A DNA stretch of 64,000 bases, taken from JACMQX01 sp040385105. Its GTDB lineage: Bacteria; Pseudomonadota; Gammaproteobacteria; Burkholderiales; Burkholderiaceae_C. The notes under the pieces are model-generated. The model had not been told where the DNA came from. It ran no database searches and saw nothing but the letters and a program-made list of their open reading frames with translations. The translations under genes were made by a program, and so were the position numbers. Positions 15,714-25,215 of this stretch are shown in pieces (position 1 is the stretch's first letter; every line of letters starts with the position of its first letter). The stretch is from positions 1 to 64,000 of the forward strand of contig JAZKHY010000031.1 in the NCBI GenBank assembly GCA_040385105.1, written 5' to 3'.

Positions 15714-15774
15714 CTTGGCAAAACCATACCACCGCATCGCGCGGCGCAACGTGCGCAAGCAGCGCTTTCAGCCG

Positions 15775-16998
15775 TCAAACCAGCTGTTCATGCACCGCAC
15801 GGACCCGTGCGGCGTGGATCATCTCGCCAACCTTCGAGCCGGAAACCCCTGCGGCTGCGGCCTCTTGTGCTACTGAGTTTGTAGCGACCGACTGCGCGGC
15901 GGCCAGGCATGTCAGAAGGCGCCGGCGTTGTGTGTAGGACTTGTCCTGCATGCCCAGCCGCCCGCGTGCATCGCACTCGCATGCCAGCAGGATCTGCTCA
16001 AAACGCTGCGGCTTGCGGAAGGCGTCACAGCGCTCCAGCAGCCGCACCACGGCCGCCGCGTTGAACTCTTCGCTGCGGTGGATGTTGCCGTGCTCGCGCG
16101 CGACGGCGTCGGCCAGTTCGCGGCACTCCACCGGCACACGCAGCCTTGTGCAGACGTCCTTGAGCAGCCTGGCGCTGCGCATCTCATGACCAATGTGTTT
16201 TGGCAGCACGTCCTGCGGCGTCGTGCCCTTGCCGAGGTCATGGCACAGGCAGGCAAAGCGCACCGGCAGGCCGGCCTCCAGCTGCGCGCTCATGTCCAGC
16301 ACCATCATCAGGTGGACGCCGGTGTCCACCTCCGGGTGGTAGTCGGCGCGCTGCGGCACGCCCCAGAGGCGGTCCACTTCGGGCAGCAGTTTCTGCAGCG
16401 CGCCGCATTCGCGCAGCACACCGAACATGCGCGAGGGCGTGTTCTCCATCAACCCGCGCGAGAGTTCCTGCCAGACGCGCTCGGCCACCAGGGCATCGAC
16501 TTCACCATCTGCCACCATGCCGCGCATCAGCGCCATGGTCCCGGGCGCCACGCTGAAGTCCGCAAATCGCGCGGCAAAGCGGGCCAGTCGCAGGATGCGC
16601 ACCGGGTCTTCGCGGAAGGCCTCGGACACGTGGCGCAGGACTTTGGCTTCAATGTCCCGGCGGCCGTTGTACGGGTCGATGAGTGTCCCGTCTTCAGCCT
16701 TTGCGATGGCGTTGATCGTCAGGTCACGCCGCGCCAGGTCCTGCTCCAGCGTGACATCGGGCGCGGTGTGCATCTCGAAGCCGTGGTAGCCGCGCGCGGT
16801 CTTGCGCTCGGTGCGTGCCAGTGCGTATTCCTCCCGGGTGTCCGGGTGCAGGAAAACCGGGAAGTCCTTGCCCACCGGCAGGTAGCCCTGGCCCGCCAGT
16901 TCATCCGGCGTCGCGCCGACGACCACCCAGTCGCGGTCCTGCACCGGCAAGCCGAGCAGGGCATCGCGGACGGCGCCACCGACCATGTAGATCTTCAT
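15775..16998 (-). CDS. cca: CCA tRNA nucleotidyltransferase
   Basis: 407 residues. The N-terminal nucleotidyltransferase has MVGGAVRDALLG, the catalytic Asp pair in VQDRDWVVVG and RRDLTINAIA. The C-terminal HD domain has CHDLGKGTTP, so it is the bifunctional class II enzyme with phosphohydrolase activity. It adds and repairs the 3' CCA of tRNAs in the cytoplasm. Relevant here because several tRNA-like elements at 3-4.5 kb encode CCA while element A does not. Separated from otsB by about 60 nt. Confidence 0.96.
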   Translation of the reverse strand: MKIYMVGGAVRDALLGLPVQDRDWVVVGATPDELAGQGYLPVGKDFPVFLHPDTREEYALARTERKTARGYHGFEMHTAPDVTLEQDLARRDLTINAIAKAEDGTLIDPYNGRRDIEAKVLRHVSEAFREDPVRILRLARFAARFADFSVAPGTMALMRGMVADGEVDALVAERVWQELSRGLMENTPSRMFGVLRECGALQKLLPEVDRLWGVPQRADYHPEVDTGVHLMMVLDMSAQLEAGLPVRFACLCHDLGKGTTPQDVLPKHIGHEMRSARLLKDVCTRLRVPVECRELADAVAREHGNIHRSEEFNAAAVVRLLERCDAFRKPQRFEQILLACECDARGRLGMQDKSYTQRRRLLTCLAAAQSVATNSVAQEAAAAGVSGSKVGEMIHAARVRAVHEQLV

Positions 16999-17019
16999 GC
17001 ACGGAGTTTAGACCGCCAT

Positions 17020-17112
17020 CTGTCATACCGGGCTTGACCCGGTATCCATGCCGGCAAGCAGATGCGCTACTTCAACGCCCGGATGGATTGCGGGTCAAGC
17101 CCGCAATGACAG
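17020..17112. repeat. Dispersed-type inverted repeat spanning cca-dapA junction and dapA 3' end
   Basis: Outer arms CTGTCAT and ATGACAG enclose two similar palindromic units: CCGGGCTTGACCCGG and GCGGGTCAAGCCCGC, each followed or preceded by GGAT/ATCC. This form (TGTCATTGCGGGCTTGACCC) is a familiar mobile palindromic repeat of proteobacteria. The right half lies inside dapA and encodes its last residues. Confidence 0.85.
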
Positions 17113-17983
17113 CCCTTGCTTGCGCCTCCACTCCTTCCGGCGCAGGCGGAAGCGGCAGCCGGCACTCTCCTACCTCCAGCCCCAGCGTTCGCAGCATCGC
17201 CTTGATTGACATCGGATAGACCGACTCCTCGGTGTTCACGAAGCCGAAGGAGTCCTGCAACTGTGCGTCGATCGCCCGTGCGCCCGCCACATCGCCGCGC
17301 AGGAAGGCGGCGATCATGGCTTGCGTCTGCACGCCGGTCCAGTGGGTTGTCGTGCCCACCACGCCGACGGCGCCGGCGGCCAGCAGGGGCAGGGTGAAGG
17401 CGTCGTCGCCCGAGTACAGCTCGAAGTGTTCACCCGCCTGCGCCACCAGGGCCGCAGCGGCGGGCGGGTCGCCGGTGGCGTCCTTGAAGGCGACGATGTT
17501 CCGTACTTCCGTGAAAAGCCGCAGCAGTACCTCCTGCGCCACACGGCGGCCGGTGCGCACCGGTACGTCATAGATCATCACCGGCAGTTTCGTCGCTGCG
17601 GCTGCGGCTCGGAAGTGCGCTTCGATGCCGGCCTGCGGTGGCCGGTTGTAGTAGGGCGCGACAACCAGCACGCCTGCGGCACCGAGGCCTTCAGCCTTGC
17701 GCGTGAGCATGACGGTGTGCGCCGTGTCATTGCTGCCGGTACCGGCCAGCACCGGGATCGTCACCGCCTCGCTGACGGCGCGGACCAGGTCGCAGCGCTC
17801 GTCATCCGTCAGGGTGGAGGCTTCCCCGGTGGTGGCGGAGACGACGAGCCCGTCGTTGCCATGGGCCTGCAGCCAGCGTGCGAGCCTGCGCGCTGCGTCC
17901 AGGTCGAGCGCGCCATCCTTGCCGAAGGGCGTGACCATGGCGCTCATGACCGCGCCCCAGCGGGTGGGGGCCTGCGCGCTCAT
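17072..17983 (-). CDS. dapA: 4-hydroxy-tetrahydrodipicolinate synthase family protein
   Basis: 303 residues from MSAQAPTRWG. It condenses pyruvate with aspartate semialdehyde for lysine and diaminopimelate synthesis. Visible motifs: TTGEASTLTDDE, YYNRPPQAG, the tyrosine in MIYDVPVRTGR, and the Schiff-base Lys in AFKDATGD. The last 13 residues (AVIAGLTRNPSGR) are encoded by a dispersed palindromic repeat, a common way for such repeats to extend proteins. The TTGEA and lower similarity outside the core leave room for a paralogous aldolase. Overlaps the GST gene by 4 nt. Confidence 0.87.
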   Translation of the reverse strand: MSAQAPTRWGAVMSAMVTPFGKDGALDLDAARRLARWLQAHGNDGLVVSATTGEASTLTDDERCDLVRAVSEAVTIPVLAGTGSNDTAHTVMLTRKAEGLGAAGVLVVAPYYNRPPQAGIEAHFRAAAAATKLPVMIYDVPVRTGRRVAQEVLLRLFTEVRNIVAFKDATGDPPAAAALVAQAGEHFELYSGDDAFTLPLLAAGAVGVVGTTTHWTGVQTQAMIAAFLRGDVAGARAIDAQLQDSFGFVNTEESVYPMSIKAMLRTLGLEVGECRLPLPPAPEGVEAQARAVIAGLTRNPSGR

Positions 17984-18663
17984 CGCCCGGTTCGGTAAGG
18001 CTCGTCGAAGATGACGAAGTCTTTCTCTGCGAGCGCATCGTCCACCCAGGCTTTCACGCCAGGCAGCGCGCAGACGCGGCGGATGTAGTCGGTGATGTGG
18101 CCAGGTACCGGCAGGGCATAGTTCTTCAGGCGCATGCACACCGGCGCGAAGTACGCGTCTGCCACCGTGAAGCCGCCAAACAGCATCGGCCCCTTGTGCG
18201 CAGCCAGCAGTTCACTCCACATGGCCACGATGCGCTGCACATCGTCGCGCACGCCGGGCTTGTCGCGCCAGACAAGGCGGCCGGCTTCAGGCAGCATGGC
18301 CTCGATGTTCATCGGGCAGGCCGAGCGCAGCGCCGAAAAGCCCGAATGCATCTCGGCGCAGACGCTGCGTGCGCGGGCACGCGCGGCCTTGTCGGCCGGC
18401 CACAGCTGCTTGTCAGGAAAGGTCTCGGCCACATATTCGGCAATCGCCAGCGTGTCCCACACCGCCAGGTCGCCGTCTGCCAGCACCGGCACGCGGCCGG
18501 CGGGGTTGATGCCCAGGATCACATGCTTGAAGGCCGAGTCGGCATCGAAGGCATCGAACTTGACCATCACCTCCTCAAAGGGGATCCCGGCCTGCCTGAG
18601 CAGCACCCAGGGCCGCATGGACCACGACGAGTAATTCTTGTTGCCGATGTAGAGCTTGAGCAT
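17980..18663 (-). CDS. Glutathione S-transferase family protein
   Basis: 227 residues; start at 18663 with an excellent AGGAGGT ribosome site. The N-terminal thioredoxin-like domain carries NKNYSSWSMRPW, with Ser as the probable glutathione-activating residue, and INPAGRVPVL with the cis-Pro. The C-terminal helical domain starts near residue 90. Cytosolic detoxification or isomerase role; substrate unknown. Overlaps dapA by 4 nt. Confidence 0.9.
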   Translation of the reverse strand: MLKLYIGNKNYSSWSMRPWVLLRQAGIPFEEVMVKFDAFDADSAFKHVILGINPAGRVPVLADGDLAVWDTLAIAEYVAETFPDKQLWPADKAARARARSVCAEMHSGFSALRSACPMNIEAMLPEAGRLVWRDKPGVRDDVQRIVAMWSELLAAHKGPMLFGGFTVADAYFAPVCMRLKNYALPVPGHITDYIRRVCALPGVKAWVDDALAEKDFVIFDEPYRTGR

Positions 18664-18757
18664 CCTGACCTCCTGTGAATGTCTGGATGCTACCGGGCAG
18701 GGCCGGCCCCATTGATGCGCTTTTGGCGCGGAATTGATGCGGCGGCCAGGCTTGCCG

Positions 18758-19714
18758 TCAGAACCGTCCCGCCGTGCGCCGCATGCCGTCCAGCGAGCTG
18801 CGCGGGCCGCGCGAGCCGAGGTAGCGCGGAACGATCCCCTCCACACCGGATGCCTGGATGCCCAGCGCGTCCAGGCCCGGCAAGTCGCCGGAGGCCACGT
18901 TGTCCACCTGCATGGATGCCAGGTTGTCGCGGCTCATCAGGGGCTCGCCGGGGGCCAGTTCCATCAGCAGGGCCTGCAGGCGGCCCAGCGCCATTGGCAG
19001 GCCGATGACGGGCCTGCCGCGGCCATGGTTGACGCCGGCATGCCGGCCGGCCAGCTGGACCAGCTCACGCAGCGTGAAGACGTCCGGGCCGCAGATTTCA
19101 AAAGTACGGCCGATGGTGTCGCCCTGCTGCAGGCAGTGGATGATGGCGTCGGCCAGGTCTTCCACCCACACCGGCTGGAACCTGGCGTCGGCACCCGCGA
19201 GCGGCAGCACGGGGAAGGCCCGTTGCAGCCTGGCAAACAGGTTGATGAAGCGGTCTTCCGCGCCGAATACCACGCTGGGCCGCAGGATGGTGGCGGCCAG
19301 CCCCGACTCGCGCACGGCCGCCTCCCCGCGTGCCTTGCTGCGCTGGTACATCGACGGCGCATCTTCGGCGGCGCCGAGCGAGCTCAGGTGCACCAGGCGG
19401 CGCGGGCCGGTGGCGGCGCAAGCCCTGGCGATTTTTTGCGGGAGTTCCACATGCGCGCGGTTGAAAGCCGCCTCGCCGCCATGCAGCGTGCCCACCAGGT
19501 TGACAACGGCGTCATGCCCGGCCACGAGGCGCGCGAGCGCAGGTTCGTCATGGATGTCGGCCACAAGGACGGTGACCAGCGGCAGTGGAATGACATGCCG
19601 CGCATGGTCGTAGCGGCGCGTGGCCACGGTGACGCGGCATTGCAGCCGCGCCAGCTTTTCGCAGACATGGCGGCCGATGAAGCCGGTGCCGCCGAGCAGG
19701 AGTATGTTTTTCAT
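18758..19714 (-). CDS. NAD(P)-binding epimerase-like protein, complex I NDUFA9 family
   Basis: 318 residues from MKNILLLGGTGFIGRH, an extended-SDR Rossmann motif. YQRSKARGEAAVRES, FGAEDRFINLFARL and QPVWVEDLADAI match the NDUFA9-like group found next to many beta- and alphaproteobacterial housekeeping genes. The catalytic Tyr-x-x-x-Lys reads YQRSK. The mitochondrial relative is an accessory subunit of complex I binding NADPH; the bacterial function is not established. Confidence 0.85.
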   Translation of the reverse strand: MKNILLLGGTGFIGRHVCEKLARLQCRVTVATRRYDHARHVIPLPLVTVLVADIHDEPALARLVAGHDAVVNLVGTLHGGEAAFNRAHVELPQKIARACAATGPRRLVHLSSLGAAEDAPSMYQRSKARGEAAVRESGLAATILRPSVVFGAEDRFINLFARLQRAFPVLPLAGADARFQPVWVEDLADAIIHCLQQGDTIGRTFEICGPDVFTLRELVQLAGRHAGVNHGRGRPVIGLPMALGRLQALLMELAPGEPLMSRDNLASMQVDNVASGDLPGLDALGIQASGVEGIVPRYLGSRGPRSSLDGMRRTAGRF

Positions 19715-19754
19715 GTGTCCCGATTTTGCGCCTGCGGGCGCCGCCACGGAAGAC

Positions 19755-20249
19755 TTACTTCTCTTCTTCTGCCGCTTCCCTGTCGATCAGCCGCGTCACA
19801 AACGGCACCAGCGACAGGATGGCCAGCGCCAGCAGGGTGCTGAGCACGGCCGTGGCCTCGCGGCCCAAGCCCGCGGCCACGCCGATGGCGGCCGTCATCC
19901 AGATGCCGGCGGCGGTGGTCAGACCCCTGACCTTTTCCTCGTCATTGCCCTTGAGGATGGTGCCAGCACCGAGGAAGCCGATGCCGGCGATGATGCCCTG
20001 CATCACGCGGCTGAGTTCCGCCTCCTGCAGGCCCGCATGCTGCGGGATCATCACGAACAGGGCCGAGCCCAGCGCCACCAGCATGTGGGTGCGCACGCCG
20101 GCGGCCTTGCCCTTGGACTCGCGCTCAAAGCCCAGCAGGCCGCCCAGCAAGGCGGCGATGGTCAGGCGCAGCACGATCTGCGTGACCTGGGCGACGTCCG
20201 GCAGGTCGGAGAACTCCGACGCCACCGTGCTCCAGACCTGCGCCCACAT
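19755..20249 (-). CDS. MgtC/SapB family membrane protein
   Basis: 164 residues with about four hydrophobic helices. Signatures are LGFERESKGKAAGVRTHMLV and GIGFLGAGTILK. MgtC proteins help growth at low magnesium and, in pathogens, inside macrophages by acting on ATP synthase. Start ATG at 20249 shares one base with the stop of the lytic transglycosylase gene (TGATG), so translation is coupled. Confidence 0.9.
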   Translation of the reverse strand: MWAQVWSTVASEFSDLPDVAQVTQIVLRLTIAALLGGLLGFERESKGKAAGVRTHMLVALGSALFVMIPQHAGLQEAELSRVMQGIIAGIGFLGAGTILKGNDEEKVRGLTTAAGIWMTAAIGVAAGLGREATAVLSTLLALAILSLVPFVTRLIDREAAEEEK

Positions 20250-22309
20250 CAGGGCAGGTCCTTGTTGGGCTCGGGCGCGGCGGCATCGCGCGGCCCCACC
20301 GTGCCCAGGCGCGCCTTGAGCGACTGTGGCTGCCCGGTCAGCAGCGCGGCATAGTTCGTGGTGTTGGACAGCACCTTCTTGACGTAGTCGCGGGTTTCGG
20401 AGAAGGGGACGTTCTCGGCCCAGATGGCCGCTTCGATCACCGGGCCGTTGCGCCAGGCACGCGGCCGGCCCGGCCCGGCGTTGTAGGCGGCGGCGGCCAG
20501 CGGCATGGAGCCCGCAAAGTCGTCCAGCGCGAGCTTCAGGTAGGCCGTGCCGATGGCGATGTTGGTGGACTGGTCGTTGAGCTGGTCGATGGTGAAGCTG
20601 TTCATCCCGATCTTCTTCGCCGTCCAGCGCGCAGTGGCGGGCATGACCTGCATCAGCCCCGAGGCGCCGACATGCGAGCGCGCATCCATGATGAAGCGGC
20701 TTTCCTGGCGGATCAGGCCATAGACGTAGGCCGGGTCGAGCCTGATTTCGGCGGAGCGCTTGATGACGGCGTCGCGGAATGGCATCGGGAAGCGCTGCTC
20801 CGCGTCGATGACGGCCCTGGTGCGCTCGCTGGTGTTGATGCAGCGGTCCCAGACCTCGCGCTGGCAGGCGAAGTCGGCGGCGGCCAGCAGCTCGCGGTCG
20901 TTCATGCCGCCGCGGGTGTGCAGATTGGTGCTGTAGTTCCACTCGCGTGTGCCTTCGGGGCGCAAGCCGATCAGGATGGCATACAGCGCACGGTTGAGGC
21001 CGGGGTTCATCCGCGCTGCGGCTTTTTCCTCGGCGGTCAACGCTGCCGGGCGGGTGGGCACGGTGATGCGCTGGCCCAGTTCCTCCAGCGCCAGCTGTTC
21101 ATAGAAGCCACGCGGCGATGCAATGGACTGCAGCGCGGCCTGGGCTTCCAGCCGGGCCGGGGGGAGGGCCGGGGCAGCGACGACGGCCACGGCGCCTGAA
21201 GCGGCAGGCTGCGGCGCGGGCACTGCCATGGATGCCGTTGCAATGGCCGGACCGGGCGTGGTGGCCAGCTGCGCGCGCGCCTTCCAGTAAACCCAGGTGG
21301 CGTCCTGCCGGGCTTCGGTGCTCATGGCCTGCACAGCCGCCAGCACCTCTTTCCACTGGCCCATGCGCAATGCGGCGCGGACCTTCCAGCCCAGCATGTC
21401 GTCCGTCAGGTCGGTGTCTTTGCCCGCCTTGGCGTAATGGGTCAGGGCTTCGGCTGACTGCAGCTTGCCGGCGGCCTGCTTGCCGATCACGCCCCAGACC
21501 CAGTTGCGCTCCTCGGCGCTGAGCTGCGTGCCCCACTTGTTTTCCAGCAGGAACGCGGCCTGCTCCAGGTCGGTCGTGGCCAGCTTGATCAGCGCCAGGG
21601 TGATCATTTCCTTGCGGGCCTTGCGGATAGCCAGCACCTTGGCGGTGAGGAATTTCGAGGGGCTGGTGTTGATTTCGGCCACCAGGCCCATCGACTCCGG
21701 GGACACGAGTTCAATGGCCCTGCTGACAGCGCGCGGCCGGTTGGCTTCCATCCCCAGGCGGGCCCGGCGCCAGGCGTCGTCGGCCGGCATCTTCTTCATC
21801 TCGATCAGGCGGCCCGCCGCCGTGCTGCAGCCGTCGTCGGCCTCGCGCTGGCCCATCCAGTTGCGGCGGACTTCGTCAACCAGCGCCTCGGTCGCCTGGC
21901 CGCTGGTCAGGCTTTCCACCAGGAGTGCATAGCAGCGCACCTCCTTGTCGTCGTTCATGCGAAAGCGCGGGTATTCGGCGGCAAAGGTGGCCCAGTCGCG
22001 CCGCTGGCCGAGCACCAGCAGCCAGTCGTTGCGCAGGCGGTCTTCCTGGTAGGTGCCGGCGTAGCGTGTGAGGAAGTCCTGGATCTCCTGCGCGGGGGCC
22101 GAGTCCAGCCGCGCCCGCAGCTCCCAGTAGGCGGCCCAGGGCTCCAGCGCATGGCCCCTCGCCTGGGGAAGCAGGGACGCAAGTTTCTTGCGGTCCGCCT
22201 GTCTGTAGGCTTGATTCATCTCAAGGATGAGGTCGTCGCCCCGGTTCTGGGCCTGCGAATGCATCGGCACCACAAGTACGATCAATGTCAGAATGGCTCT
22301 AGTCAGCAT
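20249..22309 (-). CDS. slt: Soluble lytic murein transglycosylase
   Basis: 686 residues. An N-terminal signal peptide (about 1-20, LTRAILTLIVLVVPMHSQA) leads into a long superhelical U-domain, and a C-terminal Slt70-type catalytic domain shows IRQESRF (catalytic Glu), GASGLMQVMPATA and AAAYNAGPGRP. It cleaves peptidoglycan glycan strands to 1,6-anhydromuropeptides in the periplasm. The start at 22309 faces the divergent folate cyclo-ligase gene only 10 nt away. Confidence 0.94.
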   Translation of the reverse strand: MLTRAILTLIVLVVPMHSQAQNRGDDLILEMNQAYRQADRKKLASLLPQARGHALEPWAAYWELRARLDSAPAQEIQDFLTRYAGTYQEDRLRNDWLLVLGQRRDWATFAAEYPRFRMNDDKEVRCYALLVESLTSGQATEALVDEVRRNWMGQREADDGCSTAAGRLIEMKKMPADDAWRRARLGMEANRPRAVSRAIELVSPESMGLVAEINTSPSKFLTAKVLAIRKARKEMITLALIKLATTDLEQAAFLLENKWGTQLSAEERNWVWGVIGKQAAGKLQSAEALTHYAKAGKDTDLTDDMLGWKVRAALRMGQWKEVLAAVQAMSTEARQDATWVYWKARAQLATTPGPAIATASMAVPAPQPAASGAVAVVAAPALPPARLEAQAALQSIASPRGFYEQLALEELGQRITVPTRPAALTAEEKAAARMNPGLNRALYAILIGLRPEGTREWNYSTNLHTRGGMNDRELLAAADFACQREVWDRCINTSERTRAVIDAEQRFPMPFRDAVIKRSAEIRLDPAYVYGLIRQESRFIMDARSHVGASGLMQVMPATARWTAKKIGMNSFTIDQLNDQSTNIAIGTAYLKLALDDFAGSMPLAAAAYNAGPGRPRAWRNGPVIEAAIWAENVPFSETRDYVKKVLSNTTNYAALLTGQPQSLKARLGTVGPRDAAAPEPNKDLP

Positions 22310-22319
22310 GTGGGGGATT

Positions 22320-22904
22320 ATGGACAAGTCAAGCGAGAAGGCGGCCCAGCGAAAGGCCCTCATTGAACAACGGTTGAATATGCCGGACCGCCTGGAGCGG
22401 GCCGATCTTTTGCAACAGGTCATGCGCATCTGGCTCGTGGGCAGGCCTGATGCCGTGATCGGCGCCTACTGGCCGATCAAGGGCGAGTTCGACCCGCTGC
22501 CTGCGCTGCACCGCTGGAAGGAAGACGGCGAGCTCATCGACGAGCCGCAGCCCAGGCGCATCGGCCTGCCGGTGGTGGACAAGGTCCACAAGACCCTGAC
22601 CTTCTGGGCCTGGTACCCCGGCTGCCCGATGGAAGAAGACGCCTATGGCATTCCCAAGCCCAAGGACACCGAAGTGATCGTGCCCACGCTGCTGTTTGTG
22701 CCCTGCGTGGGCTACAGCGCGGGCGGCTACCGGCTCGGGTATGGCGGCGGTTTCTATGACCGCACGCTGGCGACGCTGCAGCCCAAGCCGTTTACCGTGG
22801 GCCTGGGTTTTACACAAGGTTACCTGGATGACTTCGAACCCGAGCCGCATGACGTGCCGCTGGATGCGATATTGAATGACAACGGGGTCGTGTGGCCTGT
22901 GTAG
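22320..22904 (+). CDS. 5-formyltetrahydrofolate cyclo-ligase
   Basis: 194 residues with YWPIKGEFDPLP and the terminal motif GYRLGYGGGFYDRTL of the MTHFS family. It converts 5-formyl-THF to 5,10-methenyl-THF with ATP. Divergent from slt with overlapping promoter space; an alternative ATG lies 12 nt upstream at 22308. Confidence 0.92.
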   Translation: MDKSSEKAAQRKALIEQRLNMPDRLERADLLQQVMRIWLVGRPDAVIGAYWPIKGEFDPLPALHRWKEDGELIDEPQPRRIGLPVVDKVHKTLTFWAWYPGCPMEEDAYGIPKPKDTEVIVPTLLFVPCVGYSAGGYRLGYGGGFYDRTLATLQPKPFTVGLGFTQGYLDDFEPEPHDVPLDAILNDNGVVWPV

Positions 22905-22919
22905 GTCCCGGGTGTCGCA

Positions 22920-23900
22920 TCAGTCCATATCGTCCACGGTATCCGGGTCAGGCACTTCCCCGATCGTCTCGCGCGTTGCCTGCGCCTGCCCCTTGAGCCA
23001 CTGGCAGAACGCCTTGATCTCCGGCCGCTGGCCGCTGCGCGGGCCGACGATGACCCAGTAGGCCATCGGTGAGTCCATGCGTTGCTGCGGCAGGGCCTCG
23101 ATCAAATCGCCGTTGGCCAGGCTCTCGGCCACCAGCGGCAGGCGGGCCAGCACCACGCCCTGACCGGTGAGCGCGGCCTGGACCATCTGGTAGGCGTAGT
23201 TGAAGTAAAGCCAGCGCTTGGGGCTGAGCTTGAGCAGGTTCTGCTCCTCGAACCAGCGCCGCCAGGTCAGCCATTGCAGATGGGTCTGGTGTGCGTCTCC
23301 GGCTTCGATCAATGCGAACTGCGCCAGGTCTTCGGGTTTTTTCAGTTTCGTGCTCTTGAGCAGCCAGGGGCTGGCCACGGGTGTCAGCTGCTCGCCGAAC
23401 ATGCGCACCGCGTCGGGCGGCATGGAAGACGCGGGGCCGTAGCGCATGGCCAGGTCCACGTCGGCGATGTCTAGGTCCACTGCTGCGTCTGACGCATCAA
23501 TCCGGATGTCGATGTCGGGGTTGTCCTTCTGGAAGGCCTCCAGCCGGGGGATCAGCCACATCGAGGCGAACGAGGCGAAGGTGGTGATGGACACCGACTT
23601 GCGCCCCGCGCTCTGGCGGATCTGCCGCACGGCCGCATCGATGCGCGGCAGCGCCTGCGACACGCCCAGAAGCAGCTGCGCGCCGGCGCTCGTCAGCTCC
23701 ACTGCCCGGGTGTGGCGCAGGAACAGGCTCACACCGACTTCTTCCTCCAGCGACTGGATCTGCCGGCTCACGGCCGACTGGGTCAGCGCGAGTTCTTCTG
23801 CCGCCGCGCGGAAGTTGAGATGGCGCGACACGGCCTCGAACGCCCGCAGGTGGCCGGCGGAGATCGGGCGGCTGCGCAGGTGGGTTTGCGAATGTTGCAT
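22920..23900 (-). CDS. LysR-family regulator, GcvA-like
   Basis: 326 residues from MQHSQTHLRS. The winged HTH covers about residues 15-75 (HLRAFEAVSRHLNFRAAAEE; LTQSAVSRQIQSLEEEVG), followed by a periplasmic-binding-like effector domain. It is divergent from the DUF2917 gene at 24030, the usual position for a LysR target, and the interval of about 130 nt would hold its sites. Effector unknown. Confidence 0.9.
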   Translation of the reverse strand: MQHSQTHLRSRPISAGHLRAFEAVSRHLNFRAAAEELALTQSAVSRQIQSLEEEVGVSLFLRHTRAVELTSAGAQLLLGVSQALPRIDAAVRQIRQSAGRKSVSITTFASFASMWLIPRLEAFQKDNPDIDIRIDASDAAVDLDIADVDLAMRYGPASSMPPDAVRMFGEQLTPVASPWLLKSTKLKKPEDLAQFALIEAGDAHQTHLQWLTWRRWFEEQNLLKLSPKRWLYFNYAYQMVQAALTGQGVVLARLPLVAESLANGDLIEALPQQRMDSPMAYWVIVGPRSGQRPEIKAFCQWLKGQAQATRETIGEVPDPDTVDDMD

Positions 23901-24029
23901 GACAGGGCGTGTCAGGAGCGAGGAGCTGACTGATGCGATTTTGGAATCAATAGCGTAGCCGGAATTCATTGGACTGCCAAGGGTTGCGCGGCGATCATTC
24001 ATTCCCGAACACCCCTACTGGAGAACGTC

Positions 24030-24554
24030 ATGGCACTTCAAACCACGCACCAATCACTGTCTTCCCCCGTGCTGCCCGGCACCTGGAAGCTGGGCGCCGG
24101 CCGTGCCATTACGCTCCACCCACGCACGGACGCCGTCCTGAAAATTGCGCACGGCCGGGTCTGGGTCACCTTTGACACGCCGCATCGCGGCCATGGCAAT
24201 GAGCTGGGCGACTACTTCCTGTCGGCCGGCGAGCAGCTGACGGTGCAGGCCGGCCAGCGCGCCGTGATCGAGTCTTACGGACCGCAAGCCCGGGAGACGG
24301 CCTATTTCAGCTGGGACGCGCTGCCTGCTGCGGTGCGGAGCCCGGTTCGAGTGGTCAGCCGCTGGCAGCTGGCCGTGGTTCAGCCACTGGTTGACCTGCG
24401 CCTGGCGCTGGGAATGGCGGGTGGTGCTGTAGTGCGCCTGGGCTTCGGGCTGGTGGGCGTCGTCGCCGACCTGCTGCCGGCGCGGGCCGACAGCGGCTTT
24501 GCGCGCGCCTTCAATGCGCAGCCGGGCGTCTGCTCGAACGGCGCGATGAACTGA
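24030..24554 (+). CDS. DUF2917 protein
   Basis: 174 residues with a beta-rich cupin-like N-terminal half (PGTWKLGAGRAITLHPRTDA, GRVWVTFD, GDYFLSAGEQLTVQAGQRAV) and a hydrophobic stretch about residues 128-150. The family is common in Burkholderiales next to LysR regulators; function unknown. GGAG precedes the ATG. Confidence 0.85.
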   Translation: MALQTTHQSLSSPVLPGTWKLGAGRAITLHPRTDAVLKIAHGRVWVTFDTPHRGHGNELGDYFLSAGEQLTVQAGQRAVIESYGPQARETAYFSWDALPAAVRSPVRVVSRWQLAVVQPLVDLRLALGMAGGAVVRLGFGLVGVVADLLPARADSGFARAFNAQPGVCSNGAMN

Positions 24555-24615
24555 GACCCCTGCGGGCGCGGCACCGCATCACCGACCCGGGGGCGGGCGC
24601 TGGCAGAATGCCGGC

Positions 24616-25215
24616 ATGGCCCGCCCCAAATCAGCTTCGCACGAACTCAGGCGCGACGAGATCCTCGACATTGCCGCCCTGTGCTTCGCAGACCGGAGCT
24701 ACCCGGCCGCCAGCATGAACGACATCGCCGCCGCCAGCGGCACGTCCAAGGCGCGGCTCTACCACTACTACGAGAGCAAGGAAGCCATCCTGTTCGACCT
24801 GCTCGACAGGTACACCCAGCGCCTGCTGGCCATCATTGCCCAGGCCGAGGCCACGGCGCAGCGGCGCAACCTGGACGAGCGCGCCGCATTGCATGAGCTG
24901 ATCCGCAGCTTCCTGCAGGAATATGAAACCTCGGCCACACGCCATGTGGCGCTGCTGCACGACACCAAGTTCCTCGGCGAAGTGCAGCGCGAGCTGATCC
25001 TGAACCGCCAGCGCGACGTGGTCTCGGCCGTTACCCGCTTCCTGCGGCGCGCCTACCCGCAGCGGCTCAACCCGGTCAACCAGACGGCCGTGACGATGAT
25101 GCTGTTCGGCATGATCAACTGGACTTTCACCTGGCTGCGCCCCGGCGGCGCCATGAGCTACCCGGCCTTCGCCGAGGAAGTGGTCACGATGCTGGAAAAG
25201 GGGCTGGCCTCATGA
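24616..25215 (+). CDS. TetR-family regulator
   Basis: 199 residues. The N-terminal HTH has the typical order EILDIAALCFADRSYPAASM, DIAAASGTSKARLYHYYESK. The C-terminal ligand domain matches regulators seen beside catabolic genes. It overlaps the gluconokinase gene by 4 nt, so the two are co-transcribed; a role in gluconate control is possible but not shown. Confidence 0.9.
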   Translation: MARPKSASHELRRDEILDIAALCFADRSYPAASMNDIAAASGTSKARLYHYYESKEAILFDLLDRYTQRLLAIIAQAEATAQRRNLDERAALHELIRSFLQEYETSATRHVALLHDTKFLGEVQRELILNRQRDVVSAVTRFLRRAYPQRLNPVNQTAVTMMLFGMINWTFTWLRPGGAMSYPAFAEEVVTMLEKGLAS

